NCBI GenBank assembly: GCA_903828565.1
Contig: CAIKMQ010000032.1
Span: 124,001 to 188,000 of the forward strand
Direction: 5' to 3'
DNA from: an uncultured Leptolinea sp.
Lineage (GTDB): Bacteria; Chloroflexota; Anaerolineae; Anaerolineales; Anaerolineaceae
DNA: 64,000 bases
A program made the translations under genes and the position numbers. Below the pieces are notes generated by a model, which saw only the letters and a list, made by a program, of their open reading frames with translations, did no database searches and had not been told where the DNA came from. This document shows positions 25,956 to 35,658 of this stretch, piece after piece (the stretch's first letter is position 1; each line of letters starts with the position of its first letter).

Positions 25956-26031
25956 ATTCGGTGGTCGCCGCCCGGAATCCGGGTGACGGCGTCGGACCGG
26001 ATGCGAGGCCCGTCGAAAAGTGCCGCCTGAT
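25956..26031 (+). ncRNA. Molybdenum cofactor (Moco) riboswitch
   Basis: The leader folds into the Moco RNA pattern. A closing helix pairs 25960-25964 with 26023-26027, extended by 25956-25958 with 26029-26031. A second helix pairs 25966-25970 with 26087-minus-96, that is 25987-25991, and a hairpin pairs 25971-25975 with 25979-25983. GGGTGACGGC at 25981-25990, GAGGCC at 26005-26010 and AAAAGTGCCGCC near the 3' side match conserved parts of the motif as I remember it. It stands directly before a molybdopterin-dependent hydroxylase gene, the expected context. No terminator hairpin separates it from the ATG at 26048, so control at translation is more likely than attenuation. Confidence 0.82.
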
Positions 26032-26047
26032 CACATCCACCGATCCT

Positions 26048-26944
26048 ATGACAGCCTGGAAACAATACTATCTTCCCCAAACCCTATCTGAAGCTATTCA
26101 AACTATTAATTCGTGCAACCCGTCCTGCCTGATCATTTCCGGTGGGACGGATCTGTTACTGGAACTGACACAGAGACATCGCCCGGCAGTGGAAAACCTG
26201 ATCGATGTCAGCCGGGTCATTGAAATGAGCGCCATCGAGGAGCGAGATGGCCGGTTGTTTATAGGGGCGGCTGTTCCGCTGAAACACGTAGCAGCAAATC
26301 CCCTGGTAAATAAACATGCGCAGGCGTTGGCAGAATCCACCGGTCAGATCGGCGGACCGCAGGTGCGAGCTGTTGGCACGCTGGGTGGAAATGTGGGGCA
26401 TGCGTTACCCGCAGGAGATGGAGCCATTTCGTTGCTGGCGTTGGATGCATGGGCAACGATCACATCCCCACAGGGCACCCGACACGTTCCTTTGCTGGAT
26501 CTTTACACAGGACCTGGTGTTTCTTCTTTGATCCCGGGTCAGGAGATCATTGTCAACTTTGATATTCCTGTCCATCAGGCTGGTACCGGTTCCGCTTTCT
26601 CACGGGTGATGCGCCCCCAGGGGGTAGCTTTACCGGTCATCAATATGGCTGCCTGGATAACCGTCGATAAGGCGATCATCCAGCAGGCAAGTATCGCTGT
26701 AGGTCCAGCCGGCCCGATCCCCAGACGTGCGCAAGGTTTAGAGAAATTCCTTACAGGAAAAACATTCGGATCGTCAGTGCTTGCTGAAGGTCAGAGAATT
26801 CTATTGGAAGAAGTAAAATTCCGTTCCAGCCCGCTGCGGGCTACCGCAGAGTACCGTGATCACCTTGCAGGAGTCCTTTTGGAAAGAGTTCTGACTTCTG
26901 CCTGGCATCGGGCGGTTGACACCAGTTACGCGAGGGTATCATGA
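26048..26944 (+). CDS. Molybdenum hydroxylase 1, FAD-binding subunit
   Basis: A 298-residue FAD-binding subunit of the xanthine dehydrogenase/CoxM type, which passes electrons from the 2Fe-2S clusters to NAD or another acceptor. The FAD-contacting ISGGTDLLLEL is near residues 29-40, GAAVPLKHV near 76 and the second FAD loop RAVGTLGGNVGHALPAGDG near 106-124. The C-terminal CO dehydrogenase flavoprotein domain follows. I start at ATG 26048 (MTAWKQYYLP), since the in-frame upstream codons lie in the riboswitch. There is no strong ribosome binding site, which fits riboswitch control. The end overlaps the next gene (ATGA). Confidence 0.92.
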   Translation: MTAWKQYYLPQTLSEAIQTINSCNPSCLIISGGTDLLLELTQRHRPAVENLIDVSRVIEMSAIEERDGRLFIGAAVPLKHVAANPLVNKHAQALAESTGQIGGPQVRAVGTLGGNVGHALPAGDGAISLLALDAWATITSPQGTRHVPLLDLYTGPGVSSLIPGQEIIVNFDIPVHQAGTGSAFSRVMRPQGVALPVINMAAWITVDKAIIQQASIAVGPAGPIPRRAQGLEKFLTGKTFGSSVLAEGQRILLEEVKFRSSPLRATAEYRDHLAGVLLERVLTSAWHRAVDTSYARVS

Positions 26945-29751
26945 TGGAGATCATTGTTAATGGCCAACCATATCAGCTGGATGAGAAACCAGGAGAAATG
27001 CTGGCAGACCTGCTAAGGTACAGACTGGGACTGACCGGTACAAAGGTCGGATGTAATGAATCCGAATGCGGGGCTTGCACGGTGCTTCTGGATGGCAGCC
27101 CGGTACTCAGCTGTTCTTACCCGGCAGTAAAAGCCAGCGGGCATAATATCACAACCATTGAAGGGTTGGCAGAGAAAAAAACGATACCGGATCAGGTAGT
27201 GAAACTACACCCATTACAGGAAGCATTCATTGCGAAAGGCGCAGTCCAATGCGGTTTCTGTATCCCCGGTCAGATCATGACATCTTACGGATTGTTGCTG
27301 GCAAATCCGAACCCGGGGGATCATGACATCCGCGAGGCGTTGAAAGATACACTCTGCCGGTGCGCCGGGTATTCAGCCATTTCCGAGGCGATCATGGATG
27401 CCGGGGCTGTCATGCGCGGGGAAGGCCATATTACCCGTCGCGCAGTACCCGAAAGCAGCCTGGCCAGAAATTCAGTCGGTCGATTGGCTGATAGGCCGGA
27501 AGCTGTGGCTAAGGTAACCGGTAAAGCGAAATTCAGTGATGATATCCACTTTGACGGCATGTTGATCGGACGGGCGAAACGAACCTATACTCCCCATGCT
27601 TTCGTGCGGAGCATTGATCTTTCAGATGCGCGAAAGATCCCCGGGATTCGGGCTATCCTGACAGCAGCAGACCTGAAACACGCGCATAATCACGGGCTGG
27701 TCGTGAATGACTGGCCGATCCTTATAGGGATTGATGAGCGGGTACGGTATGTAGGGGATGCTGTGGCAATCGTCGCTGCTGATTCAAAGGAAAGCGCGGA
27801 TGAAGCCATTGCTGCCATCCGGGTGGTATATGACGAACAGCCCGTGATTGACAATCCTGTTCTTGCCCGCCAACCGGGTGTGACACAGCTCCACGAGACT
27901 GGCAACCTGTTGAAACACATCAAGGTGCGCAAGGGTGATGTAGAGGTGGGATTTGCATCATCCGATCTGGTGATCGAGCACACTTTCCATACAGCCATGA
28001 CAGATCATGCTTTCATCGAACCGGAATGTTCGATCGCACGTGTGAATGAAGAAGGGCGGATGGAAGTGTACGTGGGATCGCAGATCCCATATTCCGACCG
28101 TAAACAGGTAGCCGCTGCGATCGGGTTCTCGGAAGACCGGGTGCGGATCATCGGTATGTTAATCGGCGGCGGATTTGGCGGCAAGGAAGACATTATGGGT
28201 CAGATCCATGCAGCCCTGCTGGCATCGGAGACCGGTCATCCGGTCAAGATCCTATTTGACCGACATGAAAGCTTGCTGGTACACCCTAAACGGCATGCCA
28301 CTCAGATCCATGTCAAGATCGGGGCAAAGTGGGATGGCCGCCTGGTTGCGGTGCAGACTGAACTGTACGGAGATACTGGCGCGTACGCCTCTCTGGGAGA
28401 AAAGGTAATGACCCGCGCGACGACTCATTCGATCGGGCCGTACGAATCGGATCATGCCAGAGCGGATTGTTATGCCATGTATACGAATAATCCGCCAGCC
28501 GGGGCATTCAGAGGTTTCGGTGTGACCCAATCCGCCTTCGCGATCGAGAGCCTGATGGATATGCTGGCAAAGGAGCTGGGTGTTGATCCAATCGAGTTGA
28601 GAAGGAAGAATGCGCTGCATGTGGGCAGCGTCACCGGTACCGGCCAGGTCTTGAAAGACAGTGTCGGCCTGCTGGAATGCATAGAGAAGGTGGAAACTGA
28701 ATTACGAAGCAGGGTGGAGGGAGACCCATTTGCACCGCGTCCTTGCCCTGACGACCCAGCCAGAGTCAGAGCGTGGGGATTCTCTACGGCGTTCAAGAAC
28801 ACCGGGCTGGGGGGAGGCGCACCTGATGAGGCGGGCGCCGACGTGGAGCTTTATGAAGATGGCACGCTGCAGGTACGCACCTCATCCGCGGAATTGGGAC
28901 AGGGTTTGTGTACGGTTTTACGACTGATCGTCGCTGAAGAAATGGAAATCGCTGCGGAAAAGGTGGATGTGCTTTTATCAGACACCGACTTGACACCGGA
29001 TGGCGGCCCGACCACTGCTTCCAGACAGACCTATGTATCTGGAAATGCCGGGTTGCATGCCGCCCGGGAGTTCAAGGAAGCGATCCGCTCGGTGCTGGCG
29101 GAAAAATTTGACTGCGAGCCAGAGGCTATCCAGATCCGCGGTGGTATGGCGGTAATAGCGGGACAGGTACTGACATTGGCTGATGTATACCAGGTTTTCA
29201 AAGAAGTGCAGCGCGAACCTCGTATTCGCACCCTCTACCGGGCACCGGAAACGAAACCCCTGGGTCAGGGTGGTGATATGCACTTTGCCTTTTCTTTTGC
29301 TGCGCAAGCAGCAGAGGTGGAAGTGGATACCCGTACCGGCGAGGTAAAGGTGCTGGAAATCATAGCTGCTACGGATGTCGGAGCAGCTATCAATCCGCTG
29401 GGACTGGCTGTGCAGGTGGAAGGTGGGGCGGTGATGGGACTGGGCAATGCCCTGACCGAGGCTTTCCTCACCCGGGGCGGGAAAGTGATCACGGATCGCA
29501 TGGCACGATACCGGATCCCATCTATTACACATACCCCTGAGGTCACATCATTTATTGTGGAACATCCTGTGGCATCCGGCCCATTCGGAGCAAAAGGTGT
29601 GGGTGAGATCGTCAGCATCCCGACTACCCCGGCAATTACGAATGCCATTTTCAATGCCACCGGATACAGGGTGGATCACCTGCCGGTGGACCAGGAACTC
29701 GTGGCACGGCATATTCATGCATCCAAATTTGTTAAACCTGCAGACCAGTAG
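26941..29751 (+). CDS. Molybdenum hydroxylase 1, fused 2Fe-2S and molybdopterin subunit
   Basis: A 936-residue fusion. Residues 1-80 are a plant-type 2Fe-2S domain (GCNESECGACTVLLDG), about 80-160 the second 2Fe-2S domain (GAVQCGFCIPGQ and LCRCAGY). Then come the hammerhead domain (about 185-300) and the Moco-binding domains. Active-site signatures are GGGFGGKE, GAFRGFG and GAKGVGE with the catalytic Glu at about residue 889. E. coli XdhD has the same fused layout. It would hydroxylate a purine or other N-heterocycle with water as oxygen source. The CO dehydrogenase loop AYRCSFR is absent. The substrate is unknown. Confidence 0.92.
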   Translation: MMEIIVNGQPYQLDEKPGEMLADLLRYRLGLTGTKVGCNESECGACTVLLDGSPVLSCSYPAVKASGHNITTIEGLAEKKTIPDQVVKLHPLQEAFIAKGAVQCGFCIPGQIMTSYGLLLANPNPGDHDIREALKDTLCRCAGYSAISEAIMDAGAVMRGEGHITRRAVPESSLARNSVGRLADRPEAVAKVTGKAKFSDDIHFDGMLIGRAKRTYTPHAFVRSIDLSDARKIPGIRAILTAADLKHAHNHGLVVNDWPILIGIDERVRYVGDAVAIVAADSKESADEAIAAIRVVYDEQPVIDNPVLARQPGVTQLHETGNLLKHIKVRKGDVEVGFASSDLVIEHTFHTAMTDHAFIEPECSIARVNEEGRMEVYVGSQIPYSDRKQVAAAIGFSEDRVRIIGMLIGGGFGGKEDIMGQIHAALLASETGHPVKILFDRHESLLVHPKRHATQIHVKIGAKWDGRLVAVQTELYGDTGAYASLGEKVMTRATTHSIGPYESDHARADCYAMYTNNPPAGAFRGFGVTQSAFAIESLMDMLAKELGVDPIELRRKNALHVGSVTGTGQVLKDSVGLLECIEKVETELRSRVEGDPFAPRPCPDDPARVRAWGFSTAFKNTGLGGGAPDEAGADVELYEDGTLQVRTSSAELGQGLCTVLRLIVAEEMEIAAEKVDVLLSDTDLTPDGGPTTASRQTYVSGNAGLHAAREFKEAIRSVLAEKFDCEPEAIQIRGGMAVIAGQVLTLADVYQVFKEVQREPRIRTLYRAPETKPLGQGGDMHFAFSFAAQAAEVEVDTRTGEVKVLEIIAATDVGAAINPLGLAVQVEGGAVMGLGNALTEAFLTRGGKVITDRMARYRIPSITHTPEVTSFIVEHPVASGPFGAKGVGEIVSIPTTPAITNAIFNATGYRVDHLPVDQELVARHIHASKFVKPADQ

Positions 29752-29759
29752 GAGACCCC

Positions 29760-31103
29760 ATGCTAATAAAGAACGCGAATATCATCACCTGGGGAGAAGA
29801 AAATCGGATTTTGGAAGGATACGGCTTATTGATCCGGGGGGATCGGATCACAGCCATGGGTCCTTCGGGATTACTTGAAAAGGAGTACCCGCAGGAAGAA
29901 CAAGTAGATGCGGGTGGTCAGTACGTGATGCCCGGCAATATCTGCGCCCATACTCATTTTTACGGTGCCTATGCCCGGGGGATGGCCATACCCGGATCGG
30001 CTGCAAAGGACTTTCCGGAGATACTGGAAAAACTCTGGTGGCCCCTGGATAAATCCCTGACGCAGGAAGATGTTTACAACTCCACACAGGTATGTCTGAT
30101 CGATGCGATCCGTCATGGAACCACCACGCTGATCGACCACCATGCATCCCCTTATGCAATCGAAGGGTCGCTGGATGAGGTCGCCCGGGCAGCCACCGAA
30201 ATGGGTGTGCGAGTTTCCTGCTGCTATGAAGTGACTGACCGGGATGGGCAAGAACGCGCCAGTGCTGGGATTGCTGAAAATGTACGGTTTATCGAACGGT
30301 TGAAAACCGCACCGAATAATCTCCTGGGCGCGTCATTTGGTATCCATGCCAGCTTGACTGTCTCGGATGTCACGTTGGAAGCCTGCCGCAAAGCGGTACC
30401 CGATGGAATCGGCTTTCACATCCATGTGGCTGAACATGAAGTAGATGAATACGATAGTATGACAAAGAGCGGGACGCATGTTGTGGACCGGTTGGAGAAA
30501 TTCGGCATCCTGGGGCCAAAAAGCATTGCTGTCCATTGTGTACATATCGATGCCAGAGAGGTGGAGATCTTGGCCAGAACCGATACCTGGGTTAGCCACC
30601 AGCCCCGCAGTAATATGAACAATGGCGTTGGCCTTGGAAACGTGGAAGCATTCATGCGGGCAGGAGTAAAAGTCTGCCTGGGTAATGATGGTTTTTCAAA
30701 CCAGATGTGGGATGAGTGGAAAACCGCGTACCTGGCTCATAAACTCTGGAACCGCGATCCACGCCGTATGGGGGGTTATGATGTAGTCAAAATGGCAATT
30801 GAGAACAATGCCAAACTGGCGCAGGTGTTCTTCCCTGCAGCCCCGCTCGGTGTGATCGAGCCAGGCGCGTTCGCCGATTTGATGTTTGTGGATTACCATC
30901 CATATACGGAATTGACAGCAGGCAATCTTCCCTGGCATATGATCTTCGGATTCAGTAATGGCGATATTACCACGACCATCGCTGCGGGTAAGATACTAAT
31001 GAAAGACCGCAAGGTATTAGTGGCAGATGAGTCTGAGATCGCTGCCAGAGGGCGTGAATTATCCATCAAGACCTGGGAAAGATATCAGAAGAGATTTCAG
31101 TAA
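29760..31103 (+). CDS. ssnA: Amidohydrolase SsnA
   Basis: A 447-residue metal-dependent amidohydrolase. Metal ligands appear in order: CAHTHFYGAYARGMAIPG (HxH near residues 61-63), HIHVAEHEVDEYD near 220, AVHCVHID near 260 and GNDGFSN near 302. The stretch AHTHFYGAYARGMAIP with EILEKLWWPLD strongly recalls SsnA, a protein found beside selenium-dependent molybdenum hydroxylases. It may deaminate or ring-open a purine-like product of the adjacent hydroxylase; the reaction is not known. AGGAG precedes the ATG by about 5 bases. A guanine-deaminase-like role is the main alternative. Confidence 0.88.
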   Translation: MLIKNANIITWGEENRILEGYGLLIRGDRITAMGPSGLLEKEYPQEEQVDAGGQYVMPGNICAHTHFYGAYARGMAIPGSAAKDFPEILEKLWWPLDKSLTQEDVYNSTQVCLIDAIRHGTTTLIDHHASPYAIEGSLDEVARAATEMGVRVSCCYEVTDRDGQERASAGIAENVRFIERLKTAPNNLLGASFGIHASLTVSDVTLEACRKAVPDGIGFHIHVAEHEVDEYDSMTKSGTHVVDRLEKFGILGPKSIAVHCVHIDAREVEILARTDTWVSHQPRSNMNNGVGLGNVEAFMRAGVKVCLGNDGFSNQMWDEWKTAYLAHKLWNRDPRRMGGYDVVKMAIENNAKLAQVFFPAAPLGVIEPGAFADLMFVDYHPYTELTAGNLPWHMIFGFSNGDITTTIAAGKILMKDRKVLVADESEIAARGRELSIKTWERYQKRFQ

Positions 31104-31118
31104 TTGGATGAGGATGAC

Positions 31119-31799
31119 ATGACCGATGAATTGGTTAATATCAAAACGATTGCCATAGCCGGGGGTACCGGGAAAGAAGGCAAAGGTTTGGCCTACCGCT
31201 GGGCGAAGGCCGGTTATCGCGTGATTATAGGTTCTCGCGCGCAGGAGAAAGCGCAGATCGCAGCTGATGATTTGAATCACCTACTGGGCGGAGCCGCCAC
31301 AGTGAGTGGATTATCCAATCAGCAGGCAGCAGCTGAAGCAGATTTGGTTGTCCTGACCGTTCCCTTCGAAGCACATATTCCAACCCTTGAAGGGTTACGG
31401 GAACAGTTGAAAGGTAAGATCTTGGTGGATGTCTCTGTACCGCTCGTACCGCCGAAAGTAACAAAAGTACAGATGCCGCCTGCCGGTTCTGCAGCTTTGG
31501 AAGCCCGGCAGGTATTGGGTGAAGAACAGCGGATTGTGTCCGCTTTCCAGAATATCTCTTACGAGCATTTATTGCATGATGAGAAAATCACCTGTGATGT
31601 GTTGGTCACCGGTTCGGATAAAGAAGCCCGCGGAATCGTGTTGGGCCTGGTAAGAGATGCGGGAATGGTCGGATGGGATGCCGGTGTGATCGAGAACTCG
31701 GTCGTGCTGGAGGGAATGACTTCGATCCTGATCGGAATCAACAAACAGTTCGGCGTTCAAACCGCTGGCATACAGATCAGCGGTGTTCCTCGCCCGTAG
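31119..31799 (+). CDS. npdG: NADPH-dependent F420 reductase (NpdG-like)
   Basis: A 226-residue Rossmann-fold oxidoreductase similar to F420H2:NADP oxidoreductase, which moves hydride between coenzyme F420 and NADP. The nucleotide-binding motif IAGGTGKEGKGLAYRWAKAG is near residues 10-29, followed by IIGSR typical for NADP phosphate contact. The central KILVDVSVPL and VSAFQNISYEHLL segments match the family. I chose ATG 31119, preceded by GAGGA; a TTG 15 bases upstream is unlikely. It is followed by cofE after 6 bases, and together with cofD and cofC this supports the F420 assignment. Confidence 0.88.
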   Translation: MTDELVNIKTIAIAGGTGKEGKGLAYRWAKAGYRVIIGSRAQEKAQIAADDLNHLLGGAATVSGLSNQQAAAEADLVVLTVPFEAHIPTLEGLREQLKGKILVDVSVPLVPPKVTKVQMPPAGSAALEARQVLGEEQRIVSAFQNISYEHLLHDEKITCDVLVTGSDKEARGIVLGLVRDAGMVGWDAGVIENSVVLEGMTSILIGINKQFGVQTAGIQISGVPRP

Positions 31800-31805
31800 G
31801 ATACT

Positions 31806-32573
31806 ATGACCCTTACGCTGACACCATTACAGGGATTTCCTCTGGTAAAGCCAGGTGATTCACTGGCAGGGCTTGTTCTTCAAGCGCTGCTGGTCAATCA
31901 TATTTCTCTACAGGATGGGGATGTGTTGGTGTTGGCACAGAAGATCGTTTCAAAAAGTGAAGGACGGCTGGTCCATTTATCGCATGTCACCCCGAGCCAG
32001 AGAGCCAAAGACCTGGCTGATGCCAGCGAGAAAGATGCCCGCTTTATTGAACTGGTACTGCAAGAGAGCAGTGAAGTTTTACGTGTGCGGCCGGGTACGA
32101 TCATAGTAGAGCATCGGAATGGTTTCGTTTGTGCGAATGCCGGTATTGACCATTCCAATGTCTGCGGAGATGATGGCCAATCGGAAGATTGGGTGTTACT
32201 TCTTCCCGAAGATGGCAATCTTTCCGCCGGCCGCATCCGGAAAGAATTGGAGCAGACTACAAACACTCATCTGGGTGTACTGGTGATCGATTCTCACGGC
32301 CGGGCCTGGCGCAATGGGACTGTGGGTATCAGCATAGGAATGAGCGGAATGCCAGGCCTGGTGGACTTGAGAGGCAGGCCCGATCTGTTTGGTTTTCATT
32401 TGCAAGTTACCCAGGTTGGAGCTGCGGACGAGCTGGCTGCAGCCGCATCCCTTGTGATGGGTCAGGCAAGTGAAGGCTTACCTGTTGTGCATGTGCGCGG
32501 TTTTCCATACCCATTACGCGAGGGCGACCTGTCTGAGTTGATCCGTCCGCGGGATATGGATATGTTCAGATGA
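31806..32573 (+). CDS. cofE: Coenzyme F420-0:L-glutamate ligase (CofE)
   Basis: A 255-residue GTP-dependent ligase that adds glutamate residues to F420-0 in the last step of coenzyme F420 synthesis. Family marks are [20 protein letters not shown] near residues 36-55, [12 protein letters not shown] near 107-118, [20 protein letters not shown] near 155-175 and [14 protein letters not shown] near the C-terminus. It is the short archaeal form without the nitroreductase domain fused in actinobacterial FbiB. Its end overlaps cofD by 4 bases. Confidence 0.94.
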   Translation: MTLTLTPLQGFPLVKPGDSLAGLVLQALLVNHISLQDGDVLVLAQKIVSKSEGRLVHLSHVTPSQRAKDLADASEKDARFIELVLQESSEVLRVRPGTIIVEHRNGFVCANAGIDHSNVCGDDGQSEDWVLLLPEDGNLSAGRIRKELEQTTNTHLGVLVIDSHGRAWRNGTVGISIGMSGMPGLVDLRGRPDLFGFHLQVTQVGAADELAAAASLVMGQASEGLPVVHVRGFPYPLREGDLSELIRPRDMDMFR

Positions 32574-33529
32574 AGATTGTAGCGCTGGCAGGTGGAGTTG
32601 GCGGGGCAAAACTTGCGCATGGTTTGTCCCTTGCCCTCGCGCCGGAAGATCTCACTGTCATCGTCAATACTGGCGATGATTTCGAGCAATTTGGGCTAAG
32701 AATCTCTCCAGACCTGGATACAGTCTGCTATACCCTTGCGGGACTGGCAAACCCGCGCACCGGATGGGGATTGAAAGATGAAACCTGGCAGGTCTTGACC
32801 CAACTAAAACAACTTGGAGCACCAGATTGGTTCAAATTGGGCGACAGGGATCTGGCAACACACTTGGAGCGTACGCGGTTGATCCGCGAAGGGATGCGAT
32901 TAAGCCAGGTGACACAACGGTTTTGCGAGCATTGGGGTGTAAAGCAACAGGTGTTTCCCATGACTGATTCAGAAGTGTCAACAGAGTTATTGACATCCGA
33001 TGGAACCTGGTTGGATTTTCAAGAATACTTTGTAAAACAGGCGTGTGAACCGCAGATTGTGGATGTTCACTTCAAAGGAGCCTCTTCGGCCTTGCCAGCG
33101 CATGGCATACTGGATGCTCTGGAACAGGCTGATGCTGTGGTGATCTGTCCATCCAATCCATATCTGAGCATTTTACCGATTCTTGCTATCCCGGGTATGT
33201 ATGCCAACCTGATCCCGAAAAAGATCATCGCGGTCAGCCCGATTATCAACGGCCAGGCGGTGAAAGGGCCGCTGGCAAAAATGATCCAGGACCTGACGGG
33301 AAGTGCGGCTGACGCTACATTTGCGGCAGGATTTTACCGCGAACGATTCGACCTGGCAGGTTACCTGATGGATGACCAGGATAGCTCTTTGGTGAGCTCA
33401 GTGAGGGCCTGGGGTATAATTTGCGATACTTGTGACACCATGATGCCTGGAGAAGCAGATCGTTTGCGCGTAGCCAATAAAGTGCTTTCTCTAGCAGAAG
33501 CCTGCTCAGCTAGGACGGAAAACCTGTGA
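32570..33529 (+). CDS. cofD: 2-phospho-L-lactate transferase (CofD)
   Basis: A 319-residue transferase that joins the phospholactyl (or phosphoenolpyruvyl) group to the deazaflavin Fo, giving F420-0 or its dehydro form. The N-terminal [19 protein letters not shown] and the [20 protein letters not shown] segment are diagnostic, with [13 protein letters not shown] near residue 200 and [16 protein letters not shown] near 223. It overlaps cofE (ATGA) and cofC (GTGA). The Fo synthase genes (cofG and cofH, or fbiC) are not in the window. Confidence 0.95.
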   Translation: MKIVALAGGVGGAKLAHGLSLALAPEDLTVIVNTGDDFEQFGLRISPDLDTVCYTLAGLANPRTGWGLKDETWQVLTQLKQLGAPDWFKLGDRDLATHLERTRLIREGMRLSQVTQRFCEHWGVKQQVFPMTDSEVSTELLTSDGTWLDFQEYFVKQACEPQIVDVHFKGASSALPAHGILDALEQADAVVICPSNPYLSILPILAIPGMYANLIPKKIIAVSPIINGQAVKGPLAKMIQDLTGSAADATFAAGFYRERFDLAGYLMDDQDSSLVSSVRAWGIICDTCDTMMPGEADRLRVANKVLSLAEACSARTENL

Positions 33530-34179
33530 AATTATGGGCTATTGTCCCGGTTAAACCCCTTCATCGCGGAAAAACCCGTTTAGCCGGGGTATTAAGTGAA
33601 GCAGATAGGTATGCCCTGAATATCTCCCTACTGGTTCGCACTCTGGAGGTATTGAAAGCCAGCAAATCCATCTACCAAGTGGCTCTAATCAGCAGGGACC
33701 CGGCCGCGCTGGCCATCGGAGAGGATTGTGATGTGGAGGTGCTGCGGGAGGAAGGGGAGCCTGGGCTTAACCCGGCACTGCAATCCGCGGCACGGCAGAT
33801 CAGTGCCGCCCATCCGGATGGATTGCTCATTTTACCGGCAGATTTACCATTGATCCAACCGGCAGATATAAATGCCATGGCAGAAAGTGCAACCGTACCT
33901 CCGGTTGTTGTGATCGCCCCCGATCGGCATGGTTCGGGAACGAATGCGTTAGTACTGAGACCCGCAGATCAGATCGAGTTTACCTTCGGTATTGGGTCAT
34001 TTGCCAGGCATTGCCAGGCAGCACGTTCCGCGGGGGCAAGCTTGCGGATCGCAGATCAACCTGCAGTTGGCCTGGATCTGGACATGCCAGAAGATTTGGA
34101 ATTACTCCGGGAAATGGAATTTCACCTCCCCGGTTTCAATTTACCAGCTATTTTATCAATCCCATGGAGGAACCTATGA
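33526..34179 (+). CDS. cofC: 2-phospho-L-lactate (or PEP) guanylyltransferase (CofC)
   Basis: A 217-residue nucleotidyltransferase that activates 2-phospholactate or phosphoenolpyruvate with GTP for CofD, releasing pyrophosphate. [20 protein letters not shown] at the N-terminus is the family nucleotide-binding segment, [11 protein letters not shown] carries the metal Asp, and GTNALVLRP with [15 protein letters not shown] completes the signature. The start is GTG in a GTGA overlap with cofD. A perfect 10-base tandem repeat at 34001-34020 does not disturb the frame. Which three-carbon substrate is used cannot be told. Confidence 0.93.
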   Translation: MKLWAIVPVKPLHRGKTRLAGVLSEADRYALNISLLVRTLEVLKASKSIYQVALISRDPAALAIGEDCDVEVLREEGEPGLNPALQSAARQISAAHPDGLLILPADLPLIQPADINAMAESATVPPVVVIAPDRHGSGTNALVLRPADQIEFTFGIGSFARHCQAARSAGASLRIADQPAVGLDLDMPEDLELLREMEFHLPGFNLPAILSIPWRNL

Positions 34180-35174
34180 AACAGAGAATGGCGCTTTACC
34201 TGCAAGATTCACACGACCTGCGTGATGGCCTGGATTATGTCCGTTATGCCGAACAAAAGGGTTTTGAAGCTGTCTGGCAGGCGGAAAGCCGGCTGGTTCG
34301 GGATGCGATCGTCCCAATGGCCGCATACGCTGCCGTGACGGATAAATTGAAGGTCGGCTCCGGTGTCATCAATAACTGGACACGCAATATCGGCTTACTG
34401 GCTGCTACTTTCCTTACGTTGGATGACTTGGCTCCCAACCGTATCATCTGCGGCATTGGTGCCTGGTGGGATCCGCTAGCAAAGAATGTAGGCATCAATC
34501 GCTCACGCCCCCTGCTGGCGATGAAAGAAACGGTTCTAACCATGAAGCGATTATTGAACATGGAACGCGTAACATTCCATGGCGAATTTGTCCATGTGGA
34601 TGGGATCGAATTGGATGTAGTCCATGGCCGGCGGGAACCCCGCAATGTCCCAGTGATGATTGGTGCAACAGGCGACCAAATGATGGAAATGACCGGCGAA
34701 ATTGCCGATGGCGCGGTCTTGAATTACTGTGTCGAACCCTCCTACAACCATAAAGCCCTGGAATTACTTACTGCGGGAGCTAAGAAGAGCGGCCGCACTA
34801 TCGATATGATCGACCGTCCGCAACTGGTGGTCTGCTCAGTAGATAATGATCATGACCGGGCGATCGATACTACCCGTGAGCTGCTAACACAGTATCTGGC
34901 GCAACAGCCGCATATCGCCAAGGCTTCCGGGGTATCCATGGATGTCGTTGCTGAAATCCAATCCATACTGGGATGGCCTGCGACCCATGAACAGATCGTG
35001 AAAGCCAAACACCTGGTGCCTGAAGAGTTGATCTTGCGTATCACTGCTTCCGGCACTCCGGATGAAGCCCGCGCCAAGGTCAATGAGTATGTAAAGAATG
35101 GATGCACCTGCCCAATCCTTTACCCTGTGGGCGGGGATGTAAAACTGCTGATCGATACCTTTGCGCAGGATTAA
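34176..35174 (+). CDS. LLM-class oxidoreductase, probably F420-dependent
   Basis: A 332-residue TIM-barrel protein of the luciferase-like monooxygenase superfamily, close to the methylene-tetrahydromethanopterin reductase (Mer) type that uses F420H2 rather than FMN. Recognisable parts are [20 protein letters not shown] near residues 20-39, [12 protein letters not shown] near 63-74, [11 protein letters not shown] near 93 and [15 protein letters not shown] near 160. The ATG at 34176 is preceded by GGAGG with 5 bases of spacing and overlaps the cofC stop. F420 dependence is inferred mainly from the adjacent F420 genes; FMN is the alternative. The substrate is unknown. Confidence 0.85.
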   Translation: MKQRMALYLQDSHDLRDGLDYVRYAEQKGFEAVWQAESRLVRDAIVPMAAYAAVTDKLKVGSGVINNWTRNIGLLAATFLTLDDLAPNRIICGIGAWWDPLAKNVGINRSRPLLAMKETVLTMKRLLNMERVTFHGEFVHVDGIELDVVHGRREPRNVPVMIGATGDQMMEMTGEIADGAVLNYCVEPSYNHKALELLTAGAKKSGRTIDMIDRPQLVVCSVDNDHDRAIDTTRELLTQYLAQQPHIAKASGVSMDVVAEIQSILGWPATHEQIVKAKHLVPEELILRITASGTPDEARAKVNEYVKNGCTCPILYPVGGDVKLLIDTFAQD

Positions 35175-35175
35175 G

Positions 35176-35658
35176 ATGAAGCCAGGTAAACAGGCAACAT
35201 CCACGCACTGCTTTGTCTGCGGTGTGCAAAATCCGTCGGGTCTGCACATGCATTTTTACAATGTTAGCCCTGGAGAAGTGGAAGCCAATTACACTGTCTC
35301 AGAAACATATAATGGTTACCCGGGGATCGTCCACGGGGGGATCATTGCATCCATGCTGGATGAAACTATGGGTAGAGTTTTTATGGAAACAGATCCGACC
35401 CGTTTTATGGTCACTGCTGAATTGAAGATCCGCTACCGCCTGCCGGTACCGGTGAATACACCCTTACGGATTACAGGTCACCGGGTAAAAGACAGCGGCA
35501 GGGTCGGTCATGCAACGGGTGAGATTATGAACCACGATGGTCAGATACTGGTAACAGGTGAGATCATTGTGGTGAATAAACCCGGCTTGAAGATGACTGA
35601 AGAAGAGCTAAACGAAATGGGTTGGAAGGTATACCCGGAAGAGGATTGGACGGTATGA
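35176..35658 (+). CDS. Hotdog-fold thioesterase (PaaI type)
   Basis: A 160-residue acyl-CoA thioesterase-like protein. The hotdog signature YPGIVHGGIIASMLDETMG near residues 52-70 carries the HGG turn and catalytic acidic residue of the PaaI/4-hydroxybenzoyl-CoA thioesterase group. The N-terminus has a Cys pair, HCFVCGVQNPSGLHMHF, often seen in this subgroup. It starts one base after the LLM gene and overlaps the next FAD subunit gene (ATGA), so it belongs to the array. It would hydrolyse a CoA thioester made in the pathway; no such substrate can be named. Confidence 0.85.
   Translation: MKPGKQATSTHCFVCGVQNPSGLHMHFYNVSPGEVEANYTVSETYNGYPGIVHGGIIASMLDETMGRVFMETDPTRFMVTAELKIRYRLPVPVNTPLRITGHRVKDSGRVGHATGEIMNHDGQILVTGEIIVVNKPGLKMTEEELNEMGWKVYPEEDWTV

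Noticed and set aside
34001..34020. Perfect 10-base tandem repeat inside cofC
   Set aside because: A 10-base duplication would shift the frame, but the CofC sequence matches its family on both sides, so it is not a recent damaging duplication; probably chance.
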